Both the position numbers and the translations under genes were made by a program. The notes beneath the pieces were generated by a model that worked only from the letters and a program-made list of their open reading frames with translations, was not told where the DNA came from and did not search any database. Shown piece after piece: positions 1 through 13,950 of a DNA stretch of 64,000 bases. The stretch's first letter is position 1. Each line of letters begins with the position of its first letter. The DNA is taken from positions 1,900,740,644 to 1,900,804,643 of the forward strand of contig OY728163.1 in the NCBI GenBank assembly GCA_963277665.1, written 5' to 3'. The DNA comes from Viscum album (Eukaryota > Streptophyta > Magnoliopsida > Santalales > Viscaceae).

Positions 1-581
1 ATTTTCATCCAATGTGACAAATGGTGGATTTATTAGAGTATGAACAAGAGAGGGTAATATAAATCTTGGTTAGGAATTAGAAGTAGGTCTCACATGTCAC
101 TGCCCCTGTATAAGAAGAGGGGGTGAAAAAGGTTCATAACTTTTATGAAAAAACCATGTAATATACATGAAATGTATATCTTACACATCGTGTAATGATC
201 CCCCCCCAAAAAAAACTACTACACATTGTGATTTGGGTCTATCTAGGCTATTAGATGTCATTAATATTGAATTCATTAAATGTAATAACTTCAATGTATA
301 TACTTATTTCATGCCCTGAAAAAAACCACTGGGCCTAGCCAACATAACTAACATCATGTATATTTAATACACTTAATTAATTAAATTCACATGTTGAATT
401 TCATTTACTCCTTATATTAGTCCTACATCTAGCCCCCAACCACATGTTACCATTCCTTCTAATGGGAAACAGACAAGATTAAAAGTGAGGGTACACAATA
501 TGAAACCAATAGGGAAACATGTGAAGGGTTTAAATAATATTTAAAATAATATGTTACTCTTTGAAAATTTAGAATGTTACA
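1..581 (-). repeat. 3' LTR (inner part) of the decayed chromovirus in D1
   Basis: The right edge at 581 abuts a region resembling the end of a chromovirus polyprotein, and reads TGTAAC on the minus strand, the usual start of such LTRs. The block 1-581 aligns, with considerable divergence, to the distal part of the right LTR (about 31080-31659), including a gap-free 39 bp match at the LTR edge. The homology reaches position 1, so the LTR continues outside the window. Confidence 0.75.
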
Positions 582-3500
582 ACATTCCCTCATAAAAAAA
601 CTTATCCCTGAGACTCTAGTATGATGGAGGTAAAATATCATTTGAGAAAAGCTCTGGCCACTGAGCTCATTCATCATCCTCTATCTCTTAGGTCCCATCC
701 TGTGTAATTATATTCTACTATAACACTTAGACTAGAAGAACTAAACTACCTTATAGTTCCTTTTTTATTTGATCTAATATAATTACCAGGTGATCATAAA
801 AGGGCTCATTTTTCTCTATCTATATATCCCCATGTTCAAATGAATGATATAATTACTAATAAAAAACTATGAAGCCGGGATACATGGAATACATTATGCA
901 TGGGATGGATCCTATGAGGTAAGGATAACTGATTTGTTATTATCCCAACACCCTCCAAGATCTTGAATGGAAGTTAATAATGAGAAGATAACTTTTTATA
1001 TCTCTAAATCATTCTATCACATAATCCAGGTGAAACTCACATGATGAACTAATATCCTAGATTGAACTGCAAATCACCTTGTTGATGATTAGTATAAAAC
1101 ATCACCATGGACTAAGAAATAACCATATTATTATGAATTATATATATCTTCATTTAAGTCTCCTGAATGATTTCTGATCTATGTTGTGATTCCTATCCTT
1201 ACATTAACCATCATAGGGGTGAATGACCTGACCTACCATATAGAGTCTTATAAGGATCCATCTAAATAGTTTGTTGAAGTCTAATATTATAGGAAAACTA
1301 AATAAGGTGTATGATTTTCTATAATGAAACTTGAAAATCAAGGTCGCATGCCTGAAGGATTCCCTCTAACACCCATATCGTTTGCTAGGACTCACCATTG
1401 GTATGTGAGTTATATGTTTTACTTAAGAGAACCCATGAGCCTAGTTCCTTCTAGAACCATTTCTTGAACCTTGAAGTAATGTGCGAATATTGATATGATA
1501 TCATAGAATAGGGAACAAAATAAAGGTGCACTTTCTTCTAAATATAATTCCTTTTAGGATCATCAATTGAGATGATATCTCATATAGGTAGGATGTTTGT
1601 GACCTCGGTCAACTAGTTTATGATCACCTATATTATGTCAATACCTAGAGGTGGTATAACAAAACTCATCAAAAAATATATAGAATCAACCCCCCATTTC
1701 TACTAAGGAATGGAAATATGCTGTAAAAGTCCCATAGTCCACTGGTTTTATTTGTTCACCTAATAACACATGGAACATCGTTGGATAAAACTAGATATAG
1801 GCCTTTTTGTGAATACCCACCAATAATTAAGGAATATGAATCGATATATATTAGTATGCCTAGGATATACTTCCCAGACAGATGTGTGATACTCCCACAT
1901 CAGTTAGTCTCATATGTCTGAAAGAACCCAAATATATCCATAGATGCCTAAAATCTCATTTTCATCGATAACACTACCAGGAGGCGGGTACTCACCAGAT
2001 ACACTCTTCCTTAGTAATATACCCTATTAATATGAAAGATATATCATTCTCACCCATTATATATGGGAAGAATTCACTAAATAAATTTATACAACATGCT
2101 TCATATTATATTTCTGAACCTCCTTGTGCATCTCAAAAAACTATTCCATCAACTACCACATAATACTATCCTCATGGGATTATTGTGTCAAAGTCATCGA
2201 GATTAGCGTCTTAAACACAAAATCTCCCTTACATGGTGTATTTGAAATCTATAATTCATATGAAAAATGGTACTCTACCCACATGAAAAACATGAGATTC
2301 ATTCCATGTTATGTGGAAATGTATTTGAGACTTCTATTCTACATGTAAATTAAAATTTTCTCCCCAATTAATATTTCCTCCAACAATGTAAGGAATATTT
2401 CAAGACTACTATATCAAGTTCATCCTTACTGTAATTTCACTAAAAAGGTCTCAATCGGGGGCCCATATGCTAAAACACGATCTACCAACATTAGAACTTC
2501 TATTAGCCAAATTCCAAAATCATCATAATAAACAATATAGGTTTTAACCAGATTCCAAATAATCAATATTGACACTGAATTCATTATCCCTTTAAATTTA
2601 TTAAAGGATTTTTTTAAATTTTATCCCATATAAACGTAACACCCTATTTAGTCATTTCCTTGAGAGGTATTTTAGGGTGTGAAAAGTTGTGAATAGAATG
2701 CACATAATATCCCTCCATCCCCAAGAAACTATGTTTTTTTGGACATTCATGTGGTTCTCCCAGGAAACTATGGTTCCCTCCATCTCTGTATCAACAAAAA
2801 CTCATACATCAGAGATAATATGTCCCTATAAGTGAATATTATATTTCCAAAAGGGGAATTTTTTGAGGATATCATACAAATGGATCTGTTCTAGAGTATT
2901 CAACATGATCAAACTATTTTGTGTATGGAAATTTAGGGTGTGAGAATACACCGAGATATCATACATAATGACAACCAAAAATAAATCTAGAAAAGGTTGG
3001 AAAACCCAATTCTTTATACCCAGAAAAGACTTTATGTGTTTCTAAGGCTGAATGTCATAACCAGATACTCATAAAGACCATACCTTCATCAAAACTATGC
3101 ATGAGGTATGTCTGATGGTTACACCCAAACCTGATGGTAGACCTACCTCAAATCGATCATAGAGAAAAATTTCTCCCTATATATCTTCTAAAATATTTCA
3201 TCTATATGAGGTAGTGGATATAAGTTATTAACCATAATATGGTTCAACCATCTTTAATCCCTACACAACCTAAGGGTAACATTCTTCTTGGTTGTATAAA
3301 GGACAGGTTAACCCCATGGTGAAGTACTGGGTTATATATAACACATATGTTCGAAGTCATCTATCTTCTACTTAATTTCCAAGATCTATGCATGTGACAT
3401 CCTATAAGGGGTAATAGAAATTGGTACCACACCTATACCTATGTGAATGGTAAAATCCACCTCTCTAAAATAATATAGTCTAGATATTCTTTCAAGGAAA

Positions 3501-6202
3501 ACAACCCGAAAACAATCCACCAGAGGAGGGAATTATACAAGATTTATTCCATGATCACTCAAAAAGAGACTAGATATATGAGTTTTCAATACACCCATAT
3601 CATTATTCTATAATCACGCCTGATCTTCCTAGTTATTCAATTATCCAATATAATCATAATAACATCCTCGTATAATGTAGATGACACCCTAAAATGATAT
3701 TAATCAACATGAGCCTAGTATAGAACCAACCAGTCCAACATGAGAATGAAATGAAAGCATTCAATATCAATTAAAAATGATTCCAAAGGATGATACACAT
3801 ACCTAACTAAATGGAGAAATCCCTACACATGCATATACACTTTGATAAAATCCCTAATGGTGTGTTGAGAGTCATAACACAATAGAATTATTCTATTTAT
3901 AGGGCCATAAATTTCATTAATTTTAAAGATATTAATTATTAGGATGAACCTATATAAAAGTATGTAGAAAACAAATTGAGGCTACTAGAGCTGTCCATTG
4001 AACTGCAGATGGACCTAGACTCTTCTCCAATAGTGTATGCTACACTTCATAGACATAACCCATTTTGTGGCCCTAAGATGCAAAATGACTAACCTGGAAA
4101 GTCCTATTTTCTAGCGTCATGCCTCTAAAATATGAAAACCCTAGCGAAATAAAAATACTCATCATAATGGGATGATATCACTCCAAATCCTTGATTAAAA
4201 CTTAGATACTAATCCTGTAACCCAAATGCCGTGTTGGTAAATATCACTTTTTTACATGGAAAATGACATGAAGTTAATAAAAAAACAGAATGTGACCCAT
4301 CCCGCTATAGTCTTGGAACTCAATTAGGATCCTCACACACTCTTGATTCTTATAGCTTGTCTAACCACACTACTCACACACAACATAACCATTTTTTTCT
4401 TTCAACTTGTGGATACTTCCCCAGCGATTAGTGTCAAAATGATGATTCATGTCACTAAATGAATTACATCCCTATATTCAAGATAAACTATCTTGACTCA
4501 AATGTCTAGATTCCCTTATGTTATTCTCAATGATAAGGTCCTAGTTCACTATCTCTAAAACTATGCTCAACTGAATGAAATTTACCAATGATCATGTGGT
4601 GTATGTGAACCCATCTTCAATCCATCTCAAGGCCATATAATTGTCTACCATTATTGTCAACACAAAATGAAGAATCTTTGAAAAATTCATGGAATAGTAA
4701 ATCATAGACATAATATCTTAATTTAAAGGAATAAAATCCCTAGAATAGTCTACTCTCAAGGACTGTAGAAAGATGTAGTCATGGAATATAGTCTTGATGT
4801 TTTATTATACAATACCCTGATGATGACTAACCTAAAATATTATATCCCAAAAAAACATCAAGGAGTTGTAGAGGATATATTTATAGATAATGAAACTCAT
4901 CTACAGAGTCATCACTAAATGACCGAAGACAAATAACATGGATTTAAGACATGAGTTATGATAATGAGGACTTTAATTCCATTGGAAGGTGAGGGGAATA
5001 TAATGTTGTAATTCCCACATGAAATCTTCCATAGATGAGTTGGGTCGCAAAGCTCCCAGTACAAACTAATTGAATCTTAATAACATCCATAGAAATTGAG
5101 AATCAATTTCTAGTAGATAAGGAACAAGTGGTTCCTCCTGTAGTAATATAGAAGGCAATTCTAGTGGATCTGGGCCCACATCTTACAGATCTTGCTCATC
5201 TCCACCCTCCCGAAATAAAATTTGAGGTCATTGTTGTTGAATATCTCCTAAATTACTGAATTCCTGGCTCATATACAATTTAAAAACTAAATGAAAAAAA
5301 TGATAACATAAAAGGACATGTACATATCATTCTTATAAATGAGTCACACCACCACTACTGATCTTAATGATAGGTCTAGGTGGTATGAAATATCACAAAA
5401 GTCATAAGAATGACTACCTATTTTCCACTAAAAATTTTAGGTGAGGGTCACGGTCTCATATCCTACAATAGTCATTTAAGTATATGGATTTTAAATTGAA
5501 TGTTATATTGGAAAATACCCTTTACATTCCAATTGGAGTCCCTATTTAGTGAAAAAAATTCATTATAAATTTTAAATTTATTTTCCTTTTCACCTAGTTA
5601 CATGAATATTGTTATCAAAATCATATAGGATGTGTCATAATTTCACATTAATAGAGGACCATACTCTTTATAAATTGAAATTGGTAAAATATATAACTCT
5701 GTGAAGACCATTATTTCTTGTATGAAGATGTAACATGTCATGTAAAATTATTTTCTTGAATGAAACACCATTCAAAAATTTATATGTGTACATGATTCAT
5801 AAATAAGAATTGGAGTTAATGTAATCAAATCAACTGGGGTTTCTAAATCATAGTACCAAAGTTTCATGGATTAGACATTGTATTATTGGTTAATAATTGT
5901 TCCATTTAAAATATATACCAGAAAAAAATATTTATATTGATACAAAAAATTAAGTTAGTCTAATTATTGTATTACTAAATACCGTTATCAGATATAGATA
6001 TAAAATATTCAAGGCATATAGAAAAAAAATTAAATAAATACAATGTATATAGTAATATAAATATGGAATAGAATAATTCCTTTTATCTAAATAATTATGT
6101 TACTATTATGATGCATGAGATGAAACCTACTTGTTTTACTAGGCCATGGGAAAATCCAAAAATAAAAATATCACCTATAATAATGTCACATAAAATGTGC
6201 AT
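582..6202 (-). pseudogene. Decayed chromovirus gag-pol internal region, D1
   Basis: No long ORF survives, but the minus strand keeps recognisable landmarks in the order expected for a Tekay-like element. The region near 870-940 matches the integrase C-terminal part (DVFHVSQL segment) of the Tekay element in this window. About 1590-1780 matches its integrase core start and zinc-binding CLTC segment. About 2940-3000 matches the RT active-site segment, and 3208-3330 reads as a decayed version of the RT block with KKDG, LRLC, DY and YPLP. Gag would lie at about 4200-5200. Stops and frameshifts are frequent throughout. The region continues across the LARD-like insertion into 29005-29201. It is clearly the oldest retroelement here; the clade assignment is inference from the better-preserved Tekay copy. 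Confidence 0.7.
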
Positions 6203-7339
6203 TATAATGCCCCGACCATAGTTAACCAGAATCAGTGCATTATTACATAACATTGGCATGATACAAGGAATCATTTCCTGAAATACCGACCAGTTTAATA
6301 ACATTGGAAGCACTAGATACATACATAAGTTTTACAATACATAATGAAATAAAAAACAACATTGTCTCCCATTTGAACACTCTTAAACCCCTTAGCCTAT
6401 TCCTAAATGATAACTGTAATATACTTATTTTCATCCTAGGGAAAATAAAAAATAATAAATGGGTGAGAAAAGATGCTCAGTAAGGATTACAATATAATAG
6501 AAACTGTCATAAAAATGAATAAACATTTAAGGTAATGTATAAGACTAAAACAAATTCCTTTTAAACTTAAATTTCAGCATAATATGGAAATGAAAAATCA
6601 AATAATGCAATTTACTTATTCACATGGATATTATACTAGTCTAATAATCAAATGTAATATCAATAAAAAAAATTCACAACGATGGAACGCATAATGCCAG
6701 ACATCATAACCACATAGTCAAGGCCTCGTTCCAAGACTACAAATAAGATTTTTTCAAGGTCTTGTGCCAAGACACTAGTTTGTATTATGAGACCTACTGA
6801 TGTATCGAGGAGCTATAGCAGGCTCCACCCACCACTTACTAAGTCTAATTCATTCCTCATATGAAAATATTGAAACATAACATAAACATTCATATTAAAA
6901 CTAGCATACGAAATGTTAATACTTTAACCATAAACCATGAATAGTATAAAAATAACACATCCAAAGTCAAACATATCACAAAACCTTTAATACAATAGGA
7001 AATATTGTATCATAATAAATCAACTTCAAACAATTGTAAAATCCATCAAAGGATGTTGAAAAGGATGAAATCCAAACTATTTGAGATAAATATCTCTTTT
7101 AATTTTGAAATAATTTAAAAGTAACATAATTGTCAAGAAGCTGTAAAAAATAGGTTTTTGAATCAATGTGTCACATACCCCTTTGAAACTTTTAAAAAGT
7201 ATTTTTAATTTTAAATCATTCATGTTCATATAAATAAATAATTAAAACCCTTTTTAAAACATGGACATTAATGAGAAATATTTAGAAAAATAAATCTTAA
7301 AACATTTAAAATGATATTTTAGTAAGAATTCCTAACCAA

Positions 7340-8470
7340 AAGAGAGACATTTGAATAAAAATAATTGAGGTAATCTAAAATTTATAATATCATGTGAATA
7401 AATAGATTCATGATATACTATGTCAATGTACAGTATATACACGATGTAAAAGTGAATTGCCGCATAACAACAAACAAGTCTCAATTGAATATAAATTGAG
7501 ATGAAATGCCTTATAAGGACGGTATCCTTTGGTAAAGGATAAATCAATGAAATAATTATGTGTGAAAAATATTAATACACTAAATATGATTCGATATATT
7601 GTGTAAAAAAATCAGAGTACATTCACACATATTCTTGTAACAACAACAATAATGACTTGGATGTTTAACTCAATGAATAAAAATTGAGTTAAAATTTTCT
7701 TACCAAGTTCATATCGATGACTTGAGAATTTATCAATAGAGTGATTATCTGTATCAAAAGTATATCCACAAAAAGGGGAGTGTATATTTCTATATAAGTA
7801 AATAAATAGTGATTTCACACATAATCTTGGAGTAAAACAATCAATTAAGTTTTCATAAAACCAAATGAGTGGTAATTGAAATTTGAAATTCCCTTACCGA
7901 TTTGGTATCATAAGAAAAATACACCCCATGGAAGATTGATCATACAATTATGATATAAATACCCTTAAATTAATTTATATTACACAAAAAAACCATCATG
8001 GGTAGTACATACACCACAGAAAAGGTAATAGTGTCAAATATTGGATGAATCTCATGAGAATAAAAGTGAGATGAAAACCCCTTTCCACGTTGTAATCAAT
8101 CGAGTCGTGTGAAAAAAAAGTTAATAACCACCAAATGAATCATAGAATACCATGAATATAAATATAATCATGATAATATATATCAAATGGTAGTACAAAA
8201 TACACCACATGTAATAAATAAGTGGCAAACAATGGAAATCTCACGGAATTAAAAGTGAGATAAGAAACCCCTTACCACATTGTAATCAATTGAGTCATAT
8301 GACCAAAAGTTAATAACCACTAAATTAATCACATAATAACATGAATATATAGATAATGATGATAATATATATCAAATGGTAGTACACAATACCCCACATG
8401 CAATAAATAAGTGGCGAACAATGGAAATCTCATGGAATTAAAAGTGAGATAAGAAACCCCTTACCTTGTA
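7340..8470 (-). repeat. Array of about six 189 bp modules in the left LTR
   Basis: Each module contains a short inverted repeat followed by a TTACC (GGTAA on the element strand). Inverted repeats: TCTCAATT/AATTGAGA at 7479-7501, AACTCAAT/ATTGAGTT at 7667-7690, ATCTCAT/GTGAGAT at 8049-8072, ATCTCAC/GTGAGAT at 8238-8261, ATCTCAT/GTGAGAT at 8427-8450. The third module (about 7873) has a degraded one. TTACC occurs at 7700, 7894, 8272 and 8461, with TTTCC at the expected 8082-8086. Spacings are 188-194 bp. The last two modules are nearly identical; earlier ones are more diverged, so the array grew in steps. Confidence 0.85.
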
Positions 8471-8800
8471 CTTTTCCTTAGTCAGGGGTACATTTACCGC
8501 ATTTATAATAGTTAAATAATTGTTATTAAATTATAAAATAACCAAATACATAAATATGATATCATATATGTTCTTCTAATATTGCTTTGTTAATAATATT
8601 TTAATAGTATTATTGTTTCAGGTGTTAACAGATTCATTTTCCTTTATATGTTTAGTAATGTAAGTCCTATTTGTTATGGATAGTATGTATTTTATTCATA
8701 TCCAAAATTATATGAAGTATTTAAACATTATTTTTAATCATGAAATAAAAATTATTCTTGAAAGGTTACGATGGGGAATGACATCTCATCGCATCGTGGA

Positions 8801-9006
8801 GATGGTAAGCTGTACATACACAGGAGCGAACATATCATTCATTTGATGGTGAAATCGTATATAATTGGGTGGTATATCATATATAAATAATAATTAACAT
8901 GTTATATTTATTATTTAAATCAGTTATACTCATTATTATACCCATCCAAATAATGAAGTTTTTGAATAACAAACTACACCACGACATAGAGACGGTAAGC
9001 CGTACT
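8801..9006 (-). repeat. Pair of GGTAAGC boxes 190 bp apart (left LTR)
   Basis: GATGGTAAGCTGTAC at 8801 and GACGGTAAGCCGTAC at 8991 are related boxes, each with a nearby TACACA run. The right LTR has the same pair at 16558 and 16748, again 190 bp apart. The spacing matches the period of the neighbouring module array. Function unknown. Confidence 0.6.
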
Positions 9007-9356
9007 TACACATGTATGGTGACTTTGTCATTTATAGGATGAATAGAATAACGAATATGGTTGTACCATATTTATAATAATGTCAAAGTATGCAGGAGGT
9101 ACTGGAGTTATTATTTTGGCATGGAATCAACAAAGAAAGAGGAATTGGAAGAAGAAAAGAACTTGAAATAGGGTGGTGAAATTATTACATCTTCTTCGGG
9201 TGCTTCCTTTTGATTTGATCAAAAGGGATCCTTAGGCTAGATTTATAATAAATGGAAGGACTATAGGATGCATTGAATGTAGTTGGGATGATATTTGGTC
9301 CAGATTTGTCTGAGAAAAATGGCTTTGTAGGTGTGAAATTAAGAGAAGGGGAAGTA

Positions 9357-9369
9357 CCCTTTTATAAGA
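9357..9369 (-). promoter_or_regulatory. Possible TATA box of the LARD-like LTR
   Basis: The minus strand reads TCTTATAAAAGGG here; the other LTR has a matching site at 17114-17125 (TCTTATAAAAGAG). It lies about 2.06 kb into the LTR counting from its minus-strand start, a plausible U3 end, leaving about 3.1 kb of R-U5. Assigned by motif and position only. Confidence 0.4.
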
Positions 9370-11430
9370 GAGGTGAGGGTCACTTTAGGAAACCCTTGAA
9401 ATATTATTTTATTATAATTCATTTTCGGTTTATAATGGATAAAAATTAATTTATTTCAAATATAATGTGGTTATGGGTCGAAATACTCTCAACCAATAGG
9501 TTTTAGACAAGTATAGGTCACCAAATAAACCTTATCTTTTAGATTTAACTATTAGTTAAATAGTTTCACTTTTACCATGTCTTCTTGTATTCATTCACTA
9601 TATGGTTAATAAACTTACTCTAAAAATCTAATAGAACCTCAAGTGGTTCATTAATGACATATAATATTATTTAAGTCCTCTGGATGAACCTTATATTTTT
9701 GGAATATTATGTCAACCAATAATATAGTATTTGTTTTAAAAACTCATTTAGGTCAATTTTGACACTATTTAGTATTTGGTTTTTGTGAAAATCATAAAAG
9801 CATGATTAATTCGAATTTTTTTAAATAACCCTAACATATCATATTAACCTATAAAATTAGTGGAATTCATCATAAGTTTCAAATTACATTTATTTGGATA
9901 TTTATAATATCACTTATTTTAATCTTTCATTAATAAGGTAATTAGTGCATCATCATTGTGTCATAAATAAATTTAATTCATTAATGTTTAAAAAGAATAA
10001 ATAAAATACCATTATGTAGAAATTTTTTTTAGATTTATAATTAATATTTATAGTTGAATTTATCTTTTGTACAACCCAATATTAAAAATAATTTTGTTAT
10101 TAAATTTTGAATTTAACACTTTTAACTCTTCTTTAAATAAAATAATAATAAATGTCCTAATCAAATTAAAGTGGACCAAAAGGATCGTATTTTATTCCCA
10201 AGGTTTATTTGGTCTAATTACACGTATCCAATAGAATTATTACATTTGTTAGGTTAATTATAATATCATTTTTATCTTTAATTACCCTATTTACTTTTAA
10301 CCGTGGTAAATAAAAGTCAAAAGTTACTATTCACCAAAAATTATTTTCATCTTATTGAAAAACATTTTACATACCGATGTCAACTATGTCTCTCAGATTT
10401 TTTAAATTCAACTCAAAGAAGCTGTAAAATTATGTTTTATGCAAATTTGAAAGTGCTCCTAGAAGGTGGGTAAAAGACGGTCAAAAGTTCAATAAAATTT
10501 TAAACATCTAAGTTTATTATAAAAATTAATTAAATGAATATCATGAAACTAATATAGGTATTATGTATCTATATTTACTTAAATATATAAAATAGATAAT
10601 TATTTAAATAAAAAGTCGGGTTTCAAACAATAACACAGTATTTTTCACTATTCATCAAAAATTAAAAGTTTCTAGAAAAATATAAAAAATTCTCCCTCAA
10701 CTAATTTTGATATTCCAAATTCAAAAAAGAATTCTATTTTACCAAATTCAAAACATAAAGGAAGCATTAATCAATTTAAAATTAATTCCCGTTGTCAAAA
10801 CCAAAAAACAAGTTTTTAAGAAGTAAAAACTATCAAAAGATTGGCAAGTGTTTTTGTAAAATTTAAATGTTAAATTACTTATAATGACCTGCATTGTATT
10901 AAATGATAAAAATATAATCTGATTTTATTTCCAAACCATTCAAATTCTTAATTTAACACTATAAATTATTTTGATTAGAAAATTTGTTTTCAATTAAAAT
11001 TTAGTATTTTTCACAATTCATCAAAATATTAATGTTATCAGAAAGTACCAAAAATTTATCCAAAAATATATTTTTATGTTTTGATTCTAAAGAATAATTT
11101 AATTTCATTAAATTGAAAATATAATATTTTGAAATATTGGTTTTAAAAAGGGTTCTCCATTAAAAGGTGGTAAAATTTCATTTTTGAAAAATACTTCTTT
11201 TATCTGAAAAAATGAATTTGTTATTATATTATGTCTACAAAGCACATAATATGGATTCTAAAATTATATGGAGTATATAAAATTCAAAATTTAGTTAACA
11301 CTATTAATAACTACATTTTGAACGACTAGTTTGGTAAGTCGTGGTGCGCTCGAACTCGGTGTTGCGTGTAGTGCAAGCAATTGAATTACTTTAAAGGAAA
11401 TAACTTACTATGAAATCTTGAGGTGTTAAA

Positions 11431-11450
11431 TTCTTACCCCCTTTTGGAAA
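11431..11450 (-). other. Polypurine tract of the LARD-like element
   Basis: Immediately inside the left LTR the minus strand reads CCAAAAGGGGGTAAGAA and then the LTR start. This is the usual plus-strand priming site and supports minus-strand orientation. Confidence 0.75.
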
Positions 11451-13015
11451 TCACATCATCACAATTTTAAAATTGGGATTGGGAACTTCATTTAATGTCC
11501 CACATCAGAAAAGAGTCAATAAAACTATCACTTCAAAATAATGAAAGAGAAGTAAAAAGTCATCCGAGGTAACCCATACTAGGAATCCATGTAGGAAAAC
11601 ATGGATTTGGAAGATAAACTAAGTGTCAAGTTCTAATATAGAGTGATGAAAATAATGATCAAAAGAAATTTAATAATAATAAAACTACAAACTTTTGAAG
11701 GGATAAACGGTCATTAGTTTTGTAGTAGGAAAAATAAACGGACAACATTTTTTGTTTTAAGTTCCATTTCATAAAGTTGAGGAATTTATTTATGAGATTG
11801 ACTAATAAAATAAAGAGATATACTTACTTTTTAACTAGCGTTTCATCCTTTAATAAATTTATACCACTAAATCATATTTTTTTCCAAACGATAATTATTC
11901 AAGATGACTTGGCCACACCTAAAGTGCTAGAAACAACTTCTAGAGAATCACATGATCCACAAAGGATAAAATATATATTTCCCTTGTATTTAGAGATTAA
12001 CCAAAACCAAAATGGTTATTACAAGATCAGATGATCCCCAAAAAGGATAATCATTTAGAGATAGAAACACTAATTTTAATTTCTAAAATTAAACCAATAA
12101 TACCCAAAGTTCAATAAATACCAAACTAATATTGAAACCCAAAACATAGAAGAATTTCATTACCTAATATTTCATGTTTAATTGTATCTCCAAATAACAT
12201 CGACTACTCTTAAAGTCACATACATAAAAGTAATTAAATTAATCACATATTTTCTACAAAAGGTTAATAATTTACATAAATGAACTAAATCAATATAAGT
12301 CCACAACAAAAACATAGATAAAAATCCACCATTACTCCTCAAATGAAATCCCATAGTATCCTATTTTTTTTAAGCATATAGTGTTCCCAACAGAGCGAAC
12401 GTCTTGAAAAATAACATTTATCACTTAATCACCAAATCATGTTCTTATACTAAGGATATCCATTTGATAAAAATAAGATCCCAAATCAAATTATTATTGA
12501 TCAATAAAATCATTTAACTAAAATGAAATAGTCACACCATCCATGGACTTTATGTAGTCCCTTGGTAGGTGATAGATCCCACTCACACTTTGCTTGTGAG
12601 TTCAATTACTGTAGCTTTTTCTAACACGACGGGTTGTCACACGGTCTACATGTTTTCCTTTTTCAAAAACTATATTTTATAACATTCCCAAAATGAGTTA
12701 AATTCATCAAAATAACCATAACATAATTTCAGCACAAATGTTATCCCATACCTCTCATTTTTATCCCAAAATTTAATAACTTTTAATTGCCTCAAATTCA
12801 AGGATCATATAATTCCAAATGGTTATTTATAACTATATCCATGATAGAAAATACAATTCTTCCTAAAATATCATTTTCACGTAACAAACTATAGGGCTAC
12901 ACATACAAGAGAAAAGTCTTCCAAAGTAATCCCATAAAAAAAGAGCACTAATACTTTTAAACATTTTTTCATCCATTTATTTCCACATAGGTTCTTCCTT
13001 GACCAAAAAGTTATC

Positions 13016-13486
13016 CTATAGAATAGATAATTCACTCGAGTAATGCCTAGGTCCCCTACATTTACGAAAAATGACTGTATATGGATTCTTGGGATCATTT
13101 TTATTTTCTTCCATAGTAATCATCATTTTTCTTCGAAAATTCTTTATTTTATGTCTTTCTTTCCCACACATAAAGCATTTATTTGTTCCATTGAGACACT
13201 TTACTAGGTTTATCCTTCCACATTTCATGCATGATGAAAATTGAGCTTTCTTTTCTCCATGGTCTCTACTACTGGAGATCTTATCATTCACCACCTTTCT
13301 CTTATTTGTTTAGTCTGGGAGTTGGTTAATATATATGTTGTTGATCATATTTTTTGAAAACTGATTCATCATGAACATGATATCCTTTACACCTATCAAC
13401 ATTCCATTTCGTTGCTCATTTCCACAACCACTCCCACCTTGTACATCATGTTCAATGTTAATTTGACTTCCTTGGAATCCAGCCAT
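13016..13486 (-). pseudogene. Gag-like ORF fragment with two zinc knuckles
   Basis: The reading frame starts at an ATG at 13486 (MAGFQGSQ) and continues in one frame to a stop at 13016-13018, broken once by TAA at 13310-13312. The second half has the double zinc-knuckle pattern common in gypsy gag proteins. The first motif is CMKCG followed by KCLNGTNKC; the second is CFMCGKERHKIKNF, where the last Cys of CX2CX4HX4C has become Phe. The capsid domain usually upstream is missing or unrecognisable; about 156 codons remain against several hundred in a full gag. It sits about 460 bp after the PBS, the expected place for gag. In the family this protein binds and packages RNA. The broken frame and lost Cys suggest it is dead. 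Confidence 0.65.
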
Positions 13487-13950
13487 TGACTAACACACGA
13501 AAGCATAGTGTGAGTCATAACATCGTTTAGAGAATATCATAACACCTTATTTTCAATCTAAAACACCTTATGATTAACCAAGGTTATTTATTCTCAGCTT
13601 ATATTAAAATCCTTTAAATATGATTATAAAGAAAATTTGAATTATCCTAAGAATATTCCCCAGGAGTGTCATAAAAAAGAGCGGAACAAAGCCTGTTGTT
13701 GTGTACCAAGATACCCCTGGTCAAGCCCAAAACTCCTTTTCGGAGTTTTCATTCCCAGGTACATTTGTGTCAGAGCCGCCTCTACCTGCTCGTATCCAGA
13801 AATAAATGTATTGATTGGAAAACCCACATAATATTTACATTACCAAAATTGTTAGATGTTCTTCAATACTAATCCTCAATGTCAATATTCGGGTAGTGTT
13901 TTATAATCAGAGTTTTTCAAAATCTACCTTTCAAGGTTTGTACTAAACAT

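Larger units (their letters stand above)
6203..11430 (-). repeat. 3' LTR (left) of the LARD-like element
   Basis: It begins with TATAATGCC (mutated from TGTAATGCC in the other LTR) and ends with GGTGTTAAA against GGTGTTACA. It is collinear with 13965-28999 apart from the Tekay inserted in the latter. It has no coding sequence. Internal structure: a ~189 bp module array at about 7340-8470, two GGTAAGC boxes 190 bp apart at 8801 and 8991, and a possible minus-strand TATA box near 9357. At 5.2 kb it is about twice as long as the Tekay LTRs here. Confidence 0.9.

Noticed and set aside
459..7818. Scattered 60-75 codon ORFs on both strands of D1
   Set aside because: Not in gag-pol frames, not shared with D2 at the same positions, and of a length expected by chance.
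11777..12034. An 85-codon plus-strand ORF inside the LARD-like element
   Set aside because: Opposite to element orientation, with low-complexity AT-rich composition and no motif.
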